Positions 41,478-50,681 of a DNA stretch of 64,000 bases are shown here, in pieces. The notes under the pieces are model-generated. The model made no database searches and was not told the DNA's origin. It saw only the letters and a list, made by a program, of their open reading frames with translations. The first letter of the stretch is position 1. Every line of letters begins with the position of its first letter. The DNA is taken from contig CBDBMH010000001.1 of the NCBI GenBank assembly GCA_965207275.1, forward strand, positions 682,001 to 746,000, in the 5' to 3' direction. Source of the stretch: Bin22 sp965207275 (lineage in GTDB: Bacteria; Chloroflexota; Dehalococcoidia; Lucifugimonadales; UBA3495). The position numbers were made by a program, and so were the translations under genes.

Positions 41478-42593
41478 CTACCGCTGCTGCCGCAACCTGG
41501 GGTCCATCGCGTCCCGAATCCAGTCGCCAATCAGGTTGAAGGCCATCACCGTCAGCAGCAGGGCCAGGCCGGGCATGGTGCTCACCCACCAGGCCGTCTT
41601 CAGGAAGTCTCGTCCGTCGGCCACCATGGAACCCCAGGCCGGTGTGGGCGGCGCCACCCCGGCGCCCAGGAAGCTGAGGATGGACTCCAGCAGGATGACC
41701 ACGCTCACCTGCAGCGTCCCCACCACTATCACCGTGTTCATCACCCCTGGCAGCAGGTGCACCAGCAGGATGCGCCGGGTGGACGCCCCGGCCACCCGGG
41801 CCAGGGCCACGTAGTCCATGGTCTTCAGTCCCAGCACCTCGCCCCGCACCTGCCGCGCAAATCGCACCCAGATGAACAGGGACAGGACGATGGCGATCAT
41901 GTGGATTTCCTTCATGGGCAGCCAGGGAATGCTGAAGTTCCCCACTACCACCGCCAGCACCAGCGCCACCATCACCAGCGGCAGGGCCAGGAAGATGTCC
42001 ACCATCCGCATGATGACCTCGTCGGCCCACCCGCCGTAGTAGCCGGAGATTAGCCCCAGGGCGGTGCCGATGGAGCCGCCAATCAGGATGGTCACCGCTG
42101 CCACGATCAGCGACACTCGCGCGCCCCAGATGATGCGGCTCAGCAGGTCGCGTCCCTGGTCGTCGGCGCCCAGAATGAACCGGGCGCTGCCGGCCGGCCG
42201 GATCACCTCCAGCACCCGGTCTCCCGGGACGATCTGGTCGCGGGTCAGGGGGTCGCCTTCCAAACTCACCACCTTGCCCGACACCGCCAAGTTGGAAGCC
42301 CGGTTCGCCGATATCTGGGTGTTCTCGTCGTCGGGGAAGCCCTCCACCACCTGCCGTGGCGCCGTCTGCGCGCTGACCCACGCCGGGGGCGTGTTCTTGT
42401 CGTCCAGGTCGCCCCGCCGCGGGTCGTAGGGCGCCATCCACTGGGCCAGGACGGCGGTTACCACCAGGATGCTCAGGATGGTCAGGGAGAAGAGCAGGGT
42501 GAAGCGGCGTCCCAGCCACTGCAGGTAAAGGCCGACTCCGGCGGACAGGGAGCGTCCCACTTCCAGTTGACGGGTTTCAGCAACTCCGGCCAT
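41478..42593 (-). CDS. Peptide/nickel-type ABC transporter permease (OppC/DppC family)
   Basis: 371 residues, BPD_transp_1 type. N-terminal membrane segment (LTILSILVVTAVLAQWMAPYDP), a long extracytoplasmic loop containing FILGADDQGRDLLSRIIWGA (the OppC signature), then five more membrane segments with the EAA loop (YVALARVAGASTRRILLVHL). It forms the transmembrane channel with the OppB-type partner encoded 18 bases upstream. The extra loop (about 60-130) is longer than usual in DppC. Start at 42593 (ATG). Confidence 0.9.
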   Translation of the reverse strand: MAGVAETRQLEVGRSLSAGVGLYLQWLGRRFTLLFSLTILSILVVTAVLAQWMAPYDPRRGDLDDKNTPPAWVSAQTAPRQVVEGFPDDENTQISANRASNLAVSGKVVSLEGDPLTRDQIVPGDRVLEVIRPAGSARFILGADDQGRDLLSRIIWGARVSLIVAAVTILIGGSIGTALGLISGYYGGWADEVIMRMVDIFLALPLVMVALVLAVVVGNFSIPWLPMKEIHMIAIVLSLFIWVRFARQVRGEVLGLKTMDYVALARVAGASTRRILLVHLLPGVMNTVIVVGTLQVSVVILLESILSFLGAGVAPPTPAWGSMVADGRDFLKTAWWVSTMPGLALLLTVMAFNLIGDWIRDAMDPRLRQQR

Positions 42594-42611
42594 CAGTCAG
42601 CTGCCGACCGT

Positions 42612-43550
42612 CTAGGAATACCGGATGCGGGGGTCGATGTAGGCGTACAGGATGTCCACCATGAAGTTGATGACCAGGTACATCCCCGAAAAGACCATCA
42701 CTATCCCCTGCAGCGTCGGATAGTCAGACCGGATCAGTGCCGTGTAGGCCAGCAGCCCCAGGCCGGGCCACTGGAATACCGTCTCCGCCACGATGGACCC
42801 GGTGATCAGCAGCCCCAGGGTAACCCCCATGAAGGTCAGCGGCGGGATGAGGGCGTTGCGCAGGGCGTGCTTCCACACCACCACCGGCGGCGAGACGCCC
42901 TTGGCCCGGGCCAGCTTGATGTACTCCGAGTCCAGCACCTCCAGCATGGCCGACCGGATCAGCCGCATGTTGGCCGCCACGAAGAACCACCCCAGGGTAA
43001 TGGCCGGCAGGATGAAGCTGTTCCAGTCCTGCCGCCCGGACGGGGGCACCCATTCGAACCGCAGGGCGAACAGGAAGATGAGCATTATGCCCAGCCAGAA
43101 GGGTGGCATGGACTGCCCCAGCAGGGCCACCAGCTTTCCCATGTTGTCCCAGATGCTGTTCCGCTTCAGGGATGACAGGATGCCCAGGGGCACGCCAATG
43201 ACGATGGAAAAGATGAAGGCTGCCAGCCCCAGTTGCAGCGTGGCCGGCAGCCGCTCCAGGATCAATTCCGACACGGTGCGCGGGTCGCTGATGGCGTTGC
43301 CGAAGTCCAGGCGCGCGGCGTTGACCAGGAAGATGCCGTACTGGGACTCCCACGGTGGCCAGGCGACGAACCAGGGCTTGTCCAGCCCCAGTTTGGCCCC
43401 TACCTCTTCCCACTGTCCCGGGTCCGCATAGTCGTCCAGCATCAGGGAGCGGGGGTCGCCGGAACCCCGGGCCAGTAAAAACACCAGCAGGGAAATGACC
43501 AGCAGGGTAAACAGGGATGCGATCAGCCGCCGCAACAGGAACCTGTACAT
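42612..43550 (-). CDS. Peptide/nickel-type ABC transporter permease (OppB/DppB family)
   Basis: 312 residues with six membrane segments. The N-terminal start MYRFLLRRLIASLFTLLVIS and the loop region (YIKLARAKGVSPPVVVWKHA, then LRNALIPPLTFMG) are typical of OppB. First gene of a two-permease operon driven from the promoter at 43607-43635. ATG at 43550 is used; a TTG at 43562 is in frame but less well placed. The matching binding protein is probably that at 45058-47043. No ATPase genes are in the window. Confidence 0.9.
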   Translation of the reverse strand: MYRFLLRRLIASLFTLLVISLLVFLLARGSGDPRSLMLDDYADPGQWEEVGAKLGLDKPWFVAWPPWESQYGIFLVNAARLDFGNAISDPRTVSELILERLPATLQLGLAAFIFSIVIGVPLGILSSLKRNSIWDNMGKLVALLGQSMPPFWLGIMLIFLFALRFEWVPPSGRQDWNSFILPAITLGWFFVAANMRLIRSAMLEVLDSEYIKLARAKGVSPPVVVWKHALRNALIPPLTFMGVTLGLLITGSIVAETVFQWPGLGLLAYTALIRSDYPTLQGIVMVFSGMYLVINFMVDILYAYIDPRIRYS

Positions 43551-43904
43551 GCCCACCCGCAATGCCCGGCTCCGCTATGGAACCGGACAGCCTATGGATT
43601 AGCAAGACTCTATTCCTATCGAAATGCACTGTCAAGGAAGGAAATGGAGCATGAAATTTCAACAAATTATCACTTATTTGCACGGTTAGCTTACAACAGC
43701 ATCCAATGGTCCACCGAATTGGTAACGCTATCTGGGAAAGTGCAGACCAGCTTGACTTTGATTTTGGGCAGGGACATACTGATCAGGTTTTATCACTTCG
43801 TTTAACGAAATACGGTTGTAATCCTCACAAACGTGATAGGTTGACGAAGAAAATCGTAACCTTCCCTTCCGTTCAACACCTTTGCCAGGCCGAAGGAGAA
43901 AACC
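43551..43904. other. divergent promoter region between oppB-type and LLM genes
   Basis: About 350 bases, AT-richer than its surroundings. It holds the minus-strand promoter at 43607-43635; on the plus strand no good -35/-10 pair was found before the LLM gene (a TTGACG at 43842-43847 is the best -35). Confidence 0.4.
43607..43635 (-). promoter_or_regulatory. sigma70-type promoter for the oppB-oppC type operon
   Basis: Read on the minus strand: TTGACA (43635-43630), 17 bases, TAGAGT (43612-43607; 4 of 6 to TATAAT). Transcription would begin near 43600, about 50 bases before the ATG at 43550. Confidence 0.5.
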
Positions 43905-44966
43905 TTGGAACTTACCGCTGCCATCGAGTTTGATATCCGCGACGTTAACGACCAGCCCGCCGCCTTCCGCGACAGCTTCGAGCAGGTGGACGTGGCGGAG
44001 GAGTCGGGCTTCCACAGCATCTGGCTGGCCGAACGCCACTTCCAGCCCCAGCGGTCGGTGCTGTCTTCGCCAATAACAGTAGCCGCCGCCATCGCCGATC
44101 GCACCGAGCGGGTGCGCGTCGGTATTGCCGTGCAGGTCCTTCCCCTGAACCACCCCATTCGGATTGCCGAAGAAGCGGCCACCGTGGACCAGATAAGCCA
44201 GGGCAGGTTCAACTTCGGCATTGGTCGCAGCGGGCTTACCATATCCTACAGCGGATACAATATCCCCTATTCCGAAAGCCGCGGCCGTTTCTGGGAGGCC
44301 CTGGAGGTCATTCTCAAAGCCTGGACCACGGACGAGTTCAGCTACGAGGGCGAGTTCTACGAATTCCACAACGTGCGTCTCATGCCAAAACCGGTCCAGA
44401 AGCCCCATCCACCCATGCGCATGGCCTGCGCCAGCCTGGAAAGTTTCGCCCGGGCCGGCGGCATGGGCATTCCTATCTTCGTCAACGTGGGCTTCGGCAC
44501 CTTCGCAGACCTGAAGGCCCGCATCGAACACTTTGCCAACGCCTGGTGGGAGGCGGGGATTGCCGGTGAGCCGGACGTGGGCATCCGGGTGCCCGTGTAC
44601 ACCGCCTCGGACCCGGAGAGGGCCCGCGAGGAGCCCCGGGAAAGCATGCTGGCCTTCTACCAGCGACAGTCCAATCTGATGATTTCCCGCCTGGGTGACG
44701 AAGGAGTGACCGACCCGGAGGGTATGCGCCGCCGGGCCGAGGCCCTGGCTCAGCTTACCTACGATGAGGTGCTGGAGTCTCGAGTCGTCTTTGGGACCCC
44801 GGACCAGGTGGTAGACCAGTTCCGCCACCTGCAAAGGGAACTGGGCATATCCATGGTGGTGGCCGACGTCAACGCCGGCGGCCGGGTGCCGCCCGGCCAG
44901 GTACTGGAATCCATGAGGTTGCTGGGCAAGGAGGTGGCTCCCGTCCTGGAGAAACAAGCCGTTTAG
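43905..44966 (+). CDS. LLM-class flavin-dependent oxidoreductase
   Basis: Luciferase-like monooxygenase of 353 residues, with FHSIWLAERHFQPQRSVLSS, VRVGIAVQVLPLNHPIRIAE, QGRFNFGIGRSGLTISYSGY and a C-terminal VVFGTPDQVVDQFRHLQREL. The start is TTG at 43905, seven bases after AAGGAG. It is the fourth LLM gene in the window and stands between the peptide-transporter permeases (divergent) and the binding protein (same strand, 91 bases downstream). Both neighbours suggest the transporter may import the substrate of this enzyme, which is inference. Confidence 0.9.
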   Translation: MELTAAIEFDIRDVNDQPAAFRDSFEQVDVAEESGFHSIWLAERHFQPQRSVLSSPITVAAAIADRTERVRVGIAVQVLPLNHPIRIAEEAATVDQISQGRFNFGIGRSGLTISYSGYNIPYSESRGRFWEALEVILKAWTTDEFSYEGEFYEFHNVRLMPKPVQKPHPPMRMACASLESFARAGGMGIPIFVNVGFGTFADLKARIEHFANAWWEAGIAGEPDVGIRVPVYTASDPERAREEPRESMLAFYQRQSNLMISRLGDEGVTDPEGMRRRAEALAQLTYDEVLESRVVFGTPDQVVDQFRHLQRELGISMVVADVNAGGRVPPGQVLESMRLLGKEVAPVLEKQAV

Positions 44967-45057
44967 AAGCTTGGAAAGGCAGGCCCACGCTGAGCCTGCC
45001 CGATGGCGTCCCTGAGGACCCGTTCTGTATCACGCAGCTACTGAAGGAGGTACCCTG

Positions 45058-47043
45058 ATGACCATTAGTTGGCGCAAGCTGAGCTTCACCGGAATATTCG
45101 TCCTGCTGGCAGGTCTGCTCATTGCCTGCGGCGCCGCGGCCCCGGAAGAAGCTGTGGCCCCTGAGCCTGCCGCAGATCCGGCTGCTTCGTCATCGTCGGC
45201 AGCGCCGGCGGCGGCCCCGGCCGCTTCCGGCGTCCAACCCGCCGCATCCGCATCCTCCACCGCCCCGGCGGCAGGCGGCGGCTCGCAGCCTTCTTCCGCC
45301 TCCGATTCCGGTTCTTCCGCCCCGGCGGCGGCCAGCAGTTCTCCTGCCGCCACGCCCGTTCCCGCCCCGGCCGCTTCCGATGCTCCCGCGGAGGCCGTGA
45401 TGGCCCACGGCACTCTCAATGTGGGCATGACCGACATCGGTCCCTTTGTGGGAATATTGCAGAACATGCCCTTCCTGAACGCCAGGTTCGAGTACTTCAT
45501 CACCCACGAACCCATGTGGGCCACTTCGCCCACCGGCGAGCGTCTTCCCCGCCTGGTCAGGAGTTGGGAGGCCAATGCCGATGCCAGCGAATTCACCTTT
45601 GTGCTGGAAGACACGGCCCAGTTCCACGACGGCTACGGGGCCTTCAACGCCGACGACTTCATTTTCACCCTGGAAAACGTAATTGAAGAGGGCTCAGTGC
45701 ATACTTCGGCCGGCGGCATGCGCCGGCTGTTCGGCTGTGACGGTTGCGAAGTTACCAGGATAGACCAGAATACCGTTCAATTGTCGCGTCCCAAGCCGAC
45801 TTTTGAGCTTACCTGGTACAGCCAGGCGCCCAGCACCTCCATGTCCTTCCATAGCAAGGCCCACTTCGACCAGGTGGGGGAGGAGCAAGCTAATCTGGAC
45901 TCCATCGGTACCGGTCCCTGGCAACTGGTGGAGGTTAAGACGGACGAGTTCCGCCGCATGAGCGCCGTATCCGACCACTGGCGCCGTCCTCCCGACTGGG
46001 AGGAAATGATCTGGTGGGAAATTGCGGAGGACGCCACTCGTGTGGCCAACTTCCAGGTGGGCAAGTTGGATACCGGTTCCTTCAGCGCCGAGTCCATTCA
46101 GGCCATCAAGCGGGAGAACCTGCCGGGTGTGAAGTTTATGCGGTTCCCCGGCGGGGCCTACCAGTTCCTGAACGTTCACGGCCAGCAGTATTACCCGGAC
46201 CATCCCTTCCACCAGCCATCTGCCGACGGGACATCGCCCAAGGTGCCGCTGGGCCCCACTGCCGCCTACAATGCTCCGGGCCAATGTGGCGCCGATGCTC
46301 CCTGGGTGGCCTGCGACCGGGACGTTAATTCCGAGGAGTGGGCCCGGGCCCGCAAGGTCCGGCAGGCCATGAGCATGGCTATCGACCGGGTGAAACTGGT
46401 CAACAATCTGGCCTTCGGCGAAGGCCGTCCCTTTTACCACCAGGGCTGGAGCGGACACGACGAGCGCATCAAGCAATTTGGCCTGGACCAGTTGACCTAC
46501 GAGTATGACCCCGAACAGGCCAAGCAGCTGCTGGCCGAAGCCGGCTACCCCAACGGTTTCTCGATAAATATGTACCTGTATCCCCGGCCCCAGGCCGGCA
46601 ACATCGAGGCGGCCAAGGCCGTGGCCACCATGTGGGAGGACGTGGGCATCACCACGGTGCAGAGCACCAGCCCCTACTCCGGCTTCCGGCCGGGCACTGT
46701 GGACCGCACCGCCCTGGGCGTGAGCGGGCACAACGCCGGGCCCAGCGTGGAACCGGTACTTGGCTACTTCCGAATTTACAGTCCCAAGGGTTCCTTCAAC
46801 TTCGGCTTTGAGCACCCCGACCTGGAAGCCATGTTTGAAGAAGCGTCAGACCTGACCAACGAGGAAGAACGCTGGGCCAAGTCCGCCGAAATGGCCAGAT
46901 GGATGTTCGAGAACGTGGCGCAGATTGTCCTCTACGAGGAGAACGCCGTCTGGCCCGTGGGGCCCAACATCGACGAGTGGGAAGTTATGGCCGGCAACGT
47001 AAGCTGGCTGAGCAACTGGGAGGACGTCCCCCACCGGAAGTAG
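45058..47043 (+). CDS. Peptide/dipeptide-type ABC transporter substrate-binding lipoprotein (SBP_bac_5)
   Basis: 661 residues. Signal peptide and lipobox: FTGIFVLLAGLLIAC, so lipidation at Cys25. A 90-residue Ala/Ser/Pro-rich linker (about 27-115) follows, then the family 5 binding domain (NVGMTDIGPFVGI, DDFIFTLENVI, DPEQAKQLLAEAGYPNGF). Such proteins bind peptides, nickel or varied oligomers outside the membrane and deliver them to OppBC-type permeases; the pair encoded at 41478-43550 is the likely partner. GAAGGAGG precedes the ATG at the right distance. Insert sequences with cysteine pairs (GCDGC; QCGADAPWVAC) are unusual for the family. Confidence 0.9.
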   Translation: MTISWRKLSFTGIFVLLAGLLIACGAAAPEEAVAPEPAADPAASSSSAAPAAAPAASGVQPAASASSTAPAAGGGSQPSSASDSGSSAPAAASSSPAATPVPAPAASDAPAEAVMAHGTLNVGMTDIGPFVGILQNMPFLNARFEYFITHEPMWATSPTGERLPRLVRSWEANADASEFTFVLEDTAQFHDGYGAFNADDFIFTLENVIEEGSVHTSAGGMRRLFGCDGCEVTRIDQNTVQLSRPKPTFELTWYSQAPSTSMSFHSKAHFDQVGEEQANLDSIGTGPWQLVEVKTDEFRRMSAVSDHWRRPPDWEEMIWWEIAEDATRVANFQVGKLDTGSFSAESIQAIKRENLPGVKFMRFPGGAYQFLNVHGQQYYPDHPFHQPSADGTSPKVPLGPTAAYNAPGQCGADAPWVACDRDVNSEEWARARKVRQAMSMAIDRVKLVNNLAFGEGRPFYHQGWSGHDERIKQFGLDQLTYEYDPEQAKQLLAEAGYPNGFSINMYLYPRPQAGNIEAAKAVATMWEDVGITTVQSTSPYSGFRPGTVDRTALGVSGHNAGPSVEPVLGYFRIYSPKGSFNFGFEHPDLEAMFEEASDLTNEEERWAKSAEMARWMFENVAQIVLYEENAVWPVGPNIDEWEVMAGNVSWLSNWEDVPHRK

Positions 47044-47069
47044 GACGCGGCTAGCCGGTACCCTCATTT

Positions 47070-47102
47070 GGCGGCCCGGGTCAACGCCGACGCCGGGCCG
47101 CC
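47070..47102 (+). terminator. hairpin after the binding-protein gene
   Basis: GGCGGCCCGG (47070-47079) pairs perfectly with CCGGGCCGCC (47093-47102) across a 13-base loop, 27 bases after the stop codon. The T-tract is poor (ATCTCTGTGCT), so termination efficiency is uncertain. Confidence 0.4.
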
Positions 47103-47184
47103 ATCTCTGTGCTCATGGATAAACGGGGAGTTCTTTGGTGGCCCGCCTTTTGAACAACGTACGGGCCCCGGTCCCACAGACTAG

Positions 47185-47329
47185 TAGTCCAACAAGATTG
47201 AAGTGATGGCTGACACGCAGGACCCGTCATAGAGGCAAGAGCCGGGATCCACTCTCCAGGACTATTGAATTCCGGCCTGCGCCGGAAGACGGTTAAATCC
47301 CAACCCGTCATTTCAAAGTTGTTGGTCCA
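47185..47329. repeat. Composite inverted-repeat element 2
   Basis: Ends TAGTCCAACAA (47185-47195) and TTGTTGGTCCA (47319-47329) are inverted with 9 of 11 matches. The inside carries the core GGGATCCACTCTCCAGG and GAATTCCGGCCTGCGCCGGAA found in elements 1 and 3. The left end recurs at 35763. Confidence 0.5.
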
Positions 47330-47492
47330 TCAGGCGCCACCCAGCGTTTGTTGGGCGGCCCGAATGGCGCCGGGAATACCGGGCTGGGAGGAAATGGCGC
47401 CCTGCCTTCTTTCCCGGCCTGTTACATAGCCTTACAAATATGTTACCCTGAATCAACCCCAATTTTCCGCCGCCGTGCCCGCGTCCAAAGCC

Positions 47493-48563
47493 ATGAGCAG
47501 CCAGAATTCTTCTGCATTGCCCCCGGGCCCGCCTTTGCCCGATATGTTTGCCAGGTACAAGGACCTGGTGGAAGAGGGGCTGGCCGCCATTGTTCCCTTC
47601 CCGGGGCTGACGGACCTGAATGTTCCCCTGCAGTACCACCTGGGCTGGACCGACAAGGAGGGTAACCCAGCGGCCACGCCCGCTTCCCAGGGCAAGGCCC
47701 TGCGGCCCACCCTGTGCATGTTCGCCTGCGAGGCCCTGGAGGGCGACCTGGGCCACGCCGTTTCCGCCGCTGCCGCCATCGAGCTGATCCACAACTTTTC
47801 GCTGATTCACGACGACATCCAGGACCAGGACGTGGAACGCCGCCACCAGCCCACCCTCTGGTCCATCTGGGGCCAGCCCAGGGCGGTGGTGGCCGGAGAC
47901 TCCATGCAGTGCCTGGGCGACCTGTCAATGCTGCGGGGGGGCCAACTGGGAGTCTCTCCTGTCACCGCGGTCAGCGTCTCCCGCATCCTGACCGAAGGTT
48001 ACCTGGAGATGATTGAAGGCCAGTGCCTGGACCTGGGTTTCGAGACCCGTACGGCCATTACCACCGACGAGTATCTGCATATGATCGCCTGCAAGACCGG
48101 CGCGCTGATCCGCAGCGCGGTGGAGATTGGGGCCGTGCTGGCTAACGACGATCCGGAAGTGACCGCCGCCTTTGCCAGCTTCGGCAACTACCTGGGACGG
48201 GCCTTTCAGATTCGCGATGATTACCTGGGTGTGTGGGGCGACGAGGTGGCCACCGGCAAGTCCACCGACAGCGACATTCGACGCAGGAAAAAGTCCTTTC
48301 CGGCCGTCTTTGCCCTGGACCGGGCCAGCGGCGCCGCTCGGCAGGACCTCCACCGCATCTACGCCCAGGAGGAACTGGACGATTCGGACGTGGAACGGGT
48401 GATGGCCATCATGGACGAGCTGGGCGCGCCCCAGTACGCCGACCGCCTGACCGCCGAAAGCGCCGAGCAGGCCATCCGCGCCCTGGCCGGCATAGACCTG
48501 TCCGGGTGGGTGCGCGATGAAGTGGACCAGTTGGTTGACTTCCTGGCGCGGCGGGAGTTCTAG
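47493..48563 (+). CDS. Polyprenyl synthetase (farnesyl/geranylgeranyl diphosphate synthase type)
   Basis: About 356 residues. Trans-prenyltransferase with both Asp-rich motifs: DDIQDQD (first, HDDIQD) and DDYLGVWGD (second), and GKALRPTL upstream. It joins isopentenyl diphosphate to allylic diphosphates in the cytoplasm. Immediately downstream are HpnC, HpnD and HpnE, so the product is most likely farnesyl diphosphate for squalene synthesis. Chain length cannot be set from motifs alone. ATG at 47493 is preferred over a GTG at 47475; both ribosome sites are weak. Confidence 0.88.
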   Translation: MSSQNSSALPPGPPLPDMFARYKDLVEEGLAAIVPFPGLTDLNVPLQYHLGWTDKEGNPAATPASQGKALRPTLCMFACEALEGDLGHAVSAAAAIELIHNFSLIHDDIQDQDVERRHQPTLWSIWGQPRAVVAGDSMQCLGDLSMLRGGQLGVSPVTAVSVSRILTEGYLEMIEGQCLDLGFETRTAITTDEYLHMIACKTGALIRSAVEIGAVLANDDPEVTAAFASFGNYLGRAFQIRDDYLGVWGDEVATGKSTDSDIRRRKKSFPAVFALDRASGAARQDLHRIYAQEELDDSDVERVMAIMDELGAPQYADRLTAESAEQAIRALAGIDLSGWVRDEVDQLVDFLARREF

Positions 48564-48644
48564 GCACTTCACCGAGGCAGTTGCGCCGGTCAAGCGCCGA
48601 AATACCTAAATCACCTGCGCTGTTGATAGCCCTGCTACTTTCCA

Positions 48645-49658
48645 ATGACCAACCAAGCAACAATTACACCTTCAACCTGGGACGCCGAGGCGGCCCAGGG
48701 TTACTGCCGGAGGCTGGCCCGGTCCCATTACGAGAACTTTACCGTCGGCTCCCTGCTCGTACCGAAAGACAGGCTGCGCCACATTTACGCCATTTACGCC
48801 TACTGCCGTACTGTGGATGATCTTGGCGATGAGGCGACGTTGGTCCCCAGGGACTCATTGCCGCCGGAGAAAGATACCGTGTCCTTGATTGCGGCCAGGC
48901 TGGAGGGTTCCGATGACGGGTTCAGCGACGAGCGCGCCTATCGCCTGGCCCTGCTGGACCTGTGGCAGTCGGAACTGGAGGCCTGCTACGCGGGATCTCC
49001 CACTCACCCGGTAATGGTTGCCCTTGGGGAGACCATCGGGGCCTTCAACCTGCCGCAGGAACCTTTTCTCAAACTGATTAAAGCCAACCGCATGGACCAG
49101 CGCACCCAGCGTTATCCGACCTACGGCGACCTGCTCCATTACTGCGACCACTCGGCTAATCCCGTGGGCCGTCTGTTCCTGTATCTCTTCGGTTACCGGG
49201 ATGAGGAACGGCAGCAAATGTCGGACGCTACCTGCACCGCGCTGCAGCTGACCAACTTCTGGCAGGACGTGGCCCGGGACTACCGGAAAGGGCGCATCTA
49301 CCTGCCCCTGGAGGACATGGCCGAGTTCGGTTACTCCGAAGAAGAACTTGCCCGGGGCGTTGTGACGCCTGAATTCCGCCGGCTGCTGGCCTTTGAAGTC
49401 GAGCGGGCAATGGGCCTGTTCCGGCAGGGCGCTACCCTGCCATCCAGCCTGGCGGGCGTCGCCCGGCTGGACGTAGCCCTGTTCACTCGGGGAGGAGTGT
49501 CTGTCCTTGAAGCCATACGGAAACAACGATATGATGTTCTGACCAGCCGTCCTTCCCTTTCCCGCTCTCGGAAGGCAGGGCTGTTCATTTCGACCTGGCT
49601 TAGCTGGAAACTGGGGCTGGGCCTCCGGCTTCCCGCCAATAAACCGCCAGCTTTGTAA
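48645..49658 (+). CDS. hpnC: Squalene synthase HpnC-type protein
   Basis: 337 residues, trans-isoprenyl diphosphate synthase (squalene/phytoene synthase) fold. Motifs: AIYAYCRTVDDLGDE (first Asp-rich), then LTNFWQDVARDYRKGRIYLP (second). In the three-enzyme bacterial squalene pathway HpnC converts presqualene diphosphate to hydroxysqualene. It is followed by HpnD and HpnE on the same strand. Starts at ATG 48645, 81 bases after the polyprenyl synthase. Confidence 0.88.
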   Translation: MTNQATITPSTWDAEAAQGYCRRLARSHYENFTVGSLLVPKDRLRHIYAIYAYCRTVDDLGDEATLVPRDSLPPEKDTVSLIAARLEGSDDGFSDERAYRLALLDLWQSELEACYAGSPTHPVMVALGETIGAFNLPQEPFLKLIKANRMDQRTQRYPTYGDLLHYCDHSANPVGRLFLYLFGYRDEERQQMSDATCTALQLTNFWQDVARDYRKGRIYLPLEDMAEFGYSEEELARGVVTPEFRRLLAFEVERAMGLFRQGATLPSSLAGVARLDVALFTRGGVSVLEAIRKQRYDVLTSRPSLSRSRKAGLFISTWLSWKLGLGLRLPANKPPAL

Positions 49659-49792
49659 TGATGGGTAGCCCCGATTCCCTTCGTGGTGAACCGGCCGGAC
49701 CATGAGCGGACAGCCCTTCGACCGGCTCAGGGCCAGCAGGGGAAATACTGTTCATCCCCAGGAAGTCAAATCACCAGCAACCAGGCGGGGTC

Positions 49793-50671
49793 ATGGTGAC
49801 AGACCTGCAAGCGGCCTACCGGGAATGCCGGCGCATCACCCGCCGGGAGGCCCGGAATTTCTATTACGCCTTCGTGCTGCTGCCTCCGGAGCGGCGGCGG
49901 GCCATCTACGTGGCCTACGCCTTCTGCCGCTTCTGCGACGACGCGGTGGACAGCGAGTCGTCCACCGACGAAAAGCTCCTGCGCCTGGGGGAGTTGCGGC
50001 GACTGCTGGCCCAATGCTACGAGGGTCGGGCCGATCAACCCGTCTTCGTGGGACTGGCCCAGGTGGCGCGGGACTACGCCATTCCCCAGGAATACTTTGA
50101 CGACGTGCTGTCGGGCATGGAGGCGGACCTGGTGAAGACCCGCTACCAGGACTTTGACGAGCTTCGCCGGTACTGCTACCAGGTCGCCTCGGCGGTGGGC
50201 CTGATTTGCATCCATATTTTTGGCTTCCAGGACCAACGGGCCAGGGAACACGCCATAGATCTGGGCCTGGCCATGCAGTTGACCAACATTGCCCGGGACG
50301 TAAAGGAAGACCTGGAGTTTGGCCGCATCTATATTCCCCAGGATGACCTGGCCCGCTTTGGCTGTACCGAGGACGACCTGCGCGCGGGACGGGTCAACGA
50401 CGCTTTCCGGGAGCTGATGCGGTTCCAGACCCAGCGGGCCCTCACCTACTTTCACAGCGGCTTCCAGCTTCTGCCCTACCTCAACCCCAGGTCCCGCGCC
50501 TGCGTTTCCGTTCTGGGCGGAATTTACCGCAGGCTGCTGGACCGGATCGAAGCTGCCGAATACGATGTCTTCAGCCAGCGGGTAAGCTTGTCCACCACCC
50601 AGAAACTGGGGGTCATGGCCCAGTCCTGGGCCACCAGCATGTGGCCGCGGCGTCTCCCCAACGCAGGGTAG
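49793..50671 (+). CDS. hpnD: Presqualene diphosphate synthase HpnD-type protein
   Basis: 292 residues, squalene/phytoene synthase fold. Asp-rich motifs: AYAFCRFCDDAVDSE and LTNIARDVKEDLEFGRIYIP. HpnD condenses two farnesyl diphosphates to presqualene diphosphate. Sequence differs clearly from the upstream HpnC. A family B fragment (CCCTTCGACCGGCTCAGGGC) lies in the 134-base gap between them. ATG at 49793. Phytoene synthase is the other family option but the HpnC-HpnE context argues against it. Confidence 0.88.
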   Translation: MVTDLQAAYRECRRITRREARNFYYAFVLLPPERRRAIYVAYAFCRFCDDAVDSESSTDEKLLRLGELRRLLAQCYEGRADQPVFVGLAQVARDYAIPQEYFDDVLSGMEADLVKTRYQDFDELRRYCYQVASAVGLICIHIFGFQDQRAREHAIDLGLAMQLTNIARDVKEDLEFGRIYIPQDDLARFGCTEDDLRAGRVNDAFRELMRFQTQRALTYFHSGFQLLPYLNPRSRACVSVLGGIYRRLLDRIEAAEYDVFSQRVSLSTTQKLGVMAQSWATSMWPRRLPNAG

Positions 50672-50681
50672 GCCCGCCGGA

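Larger units (their letters stand above)
47044..47492. other. intergenic region with terminator-like hairpin, element 2, and a palindromic promoter region
   Basis: No gene. From left to right: hairpin at 47070-47102, composite element 2 at 47185-47329, and GTTACATA (47421-47428) facing TATGTTAC (47439-47446), an imperfect inverted repeat about 50 bases upstream of the polyprenyl synthase start that could be an operator. Confidence 0.45.

Noticed and set aside
44978..45000. GGCAGGC / GCCTGCC hairpin after the LLM gene as a terminator
   Set aside because: No T-tract, and the right arm is part of a family B-like repeat sequence (TGAGCCTGCC).
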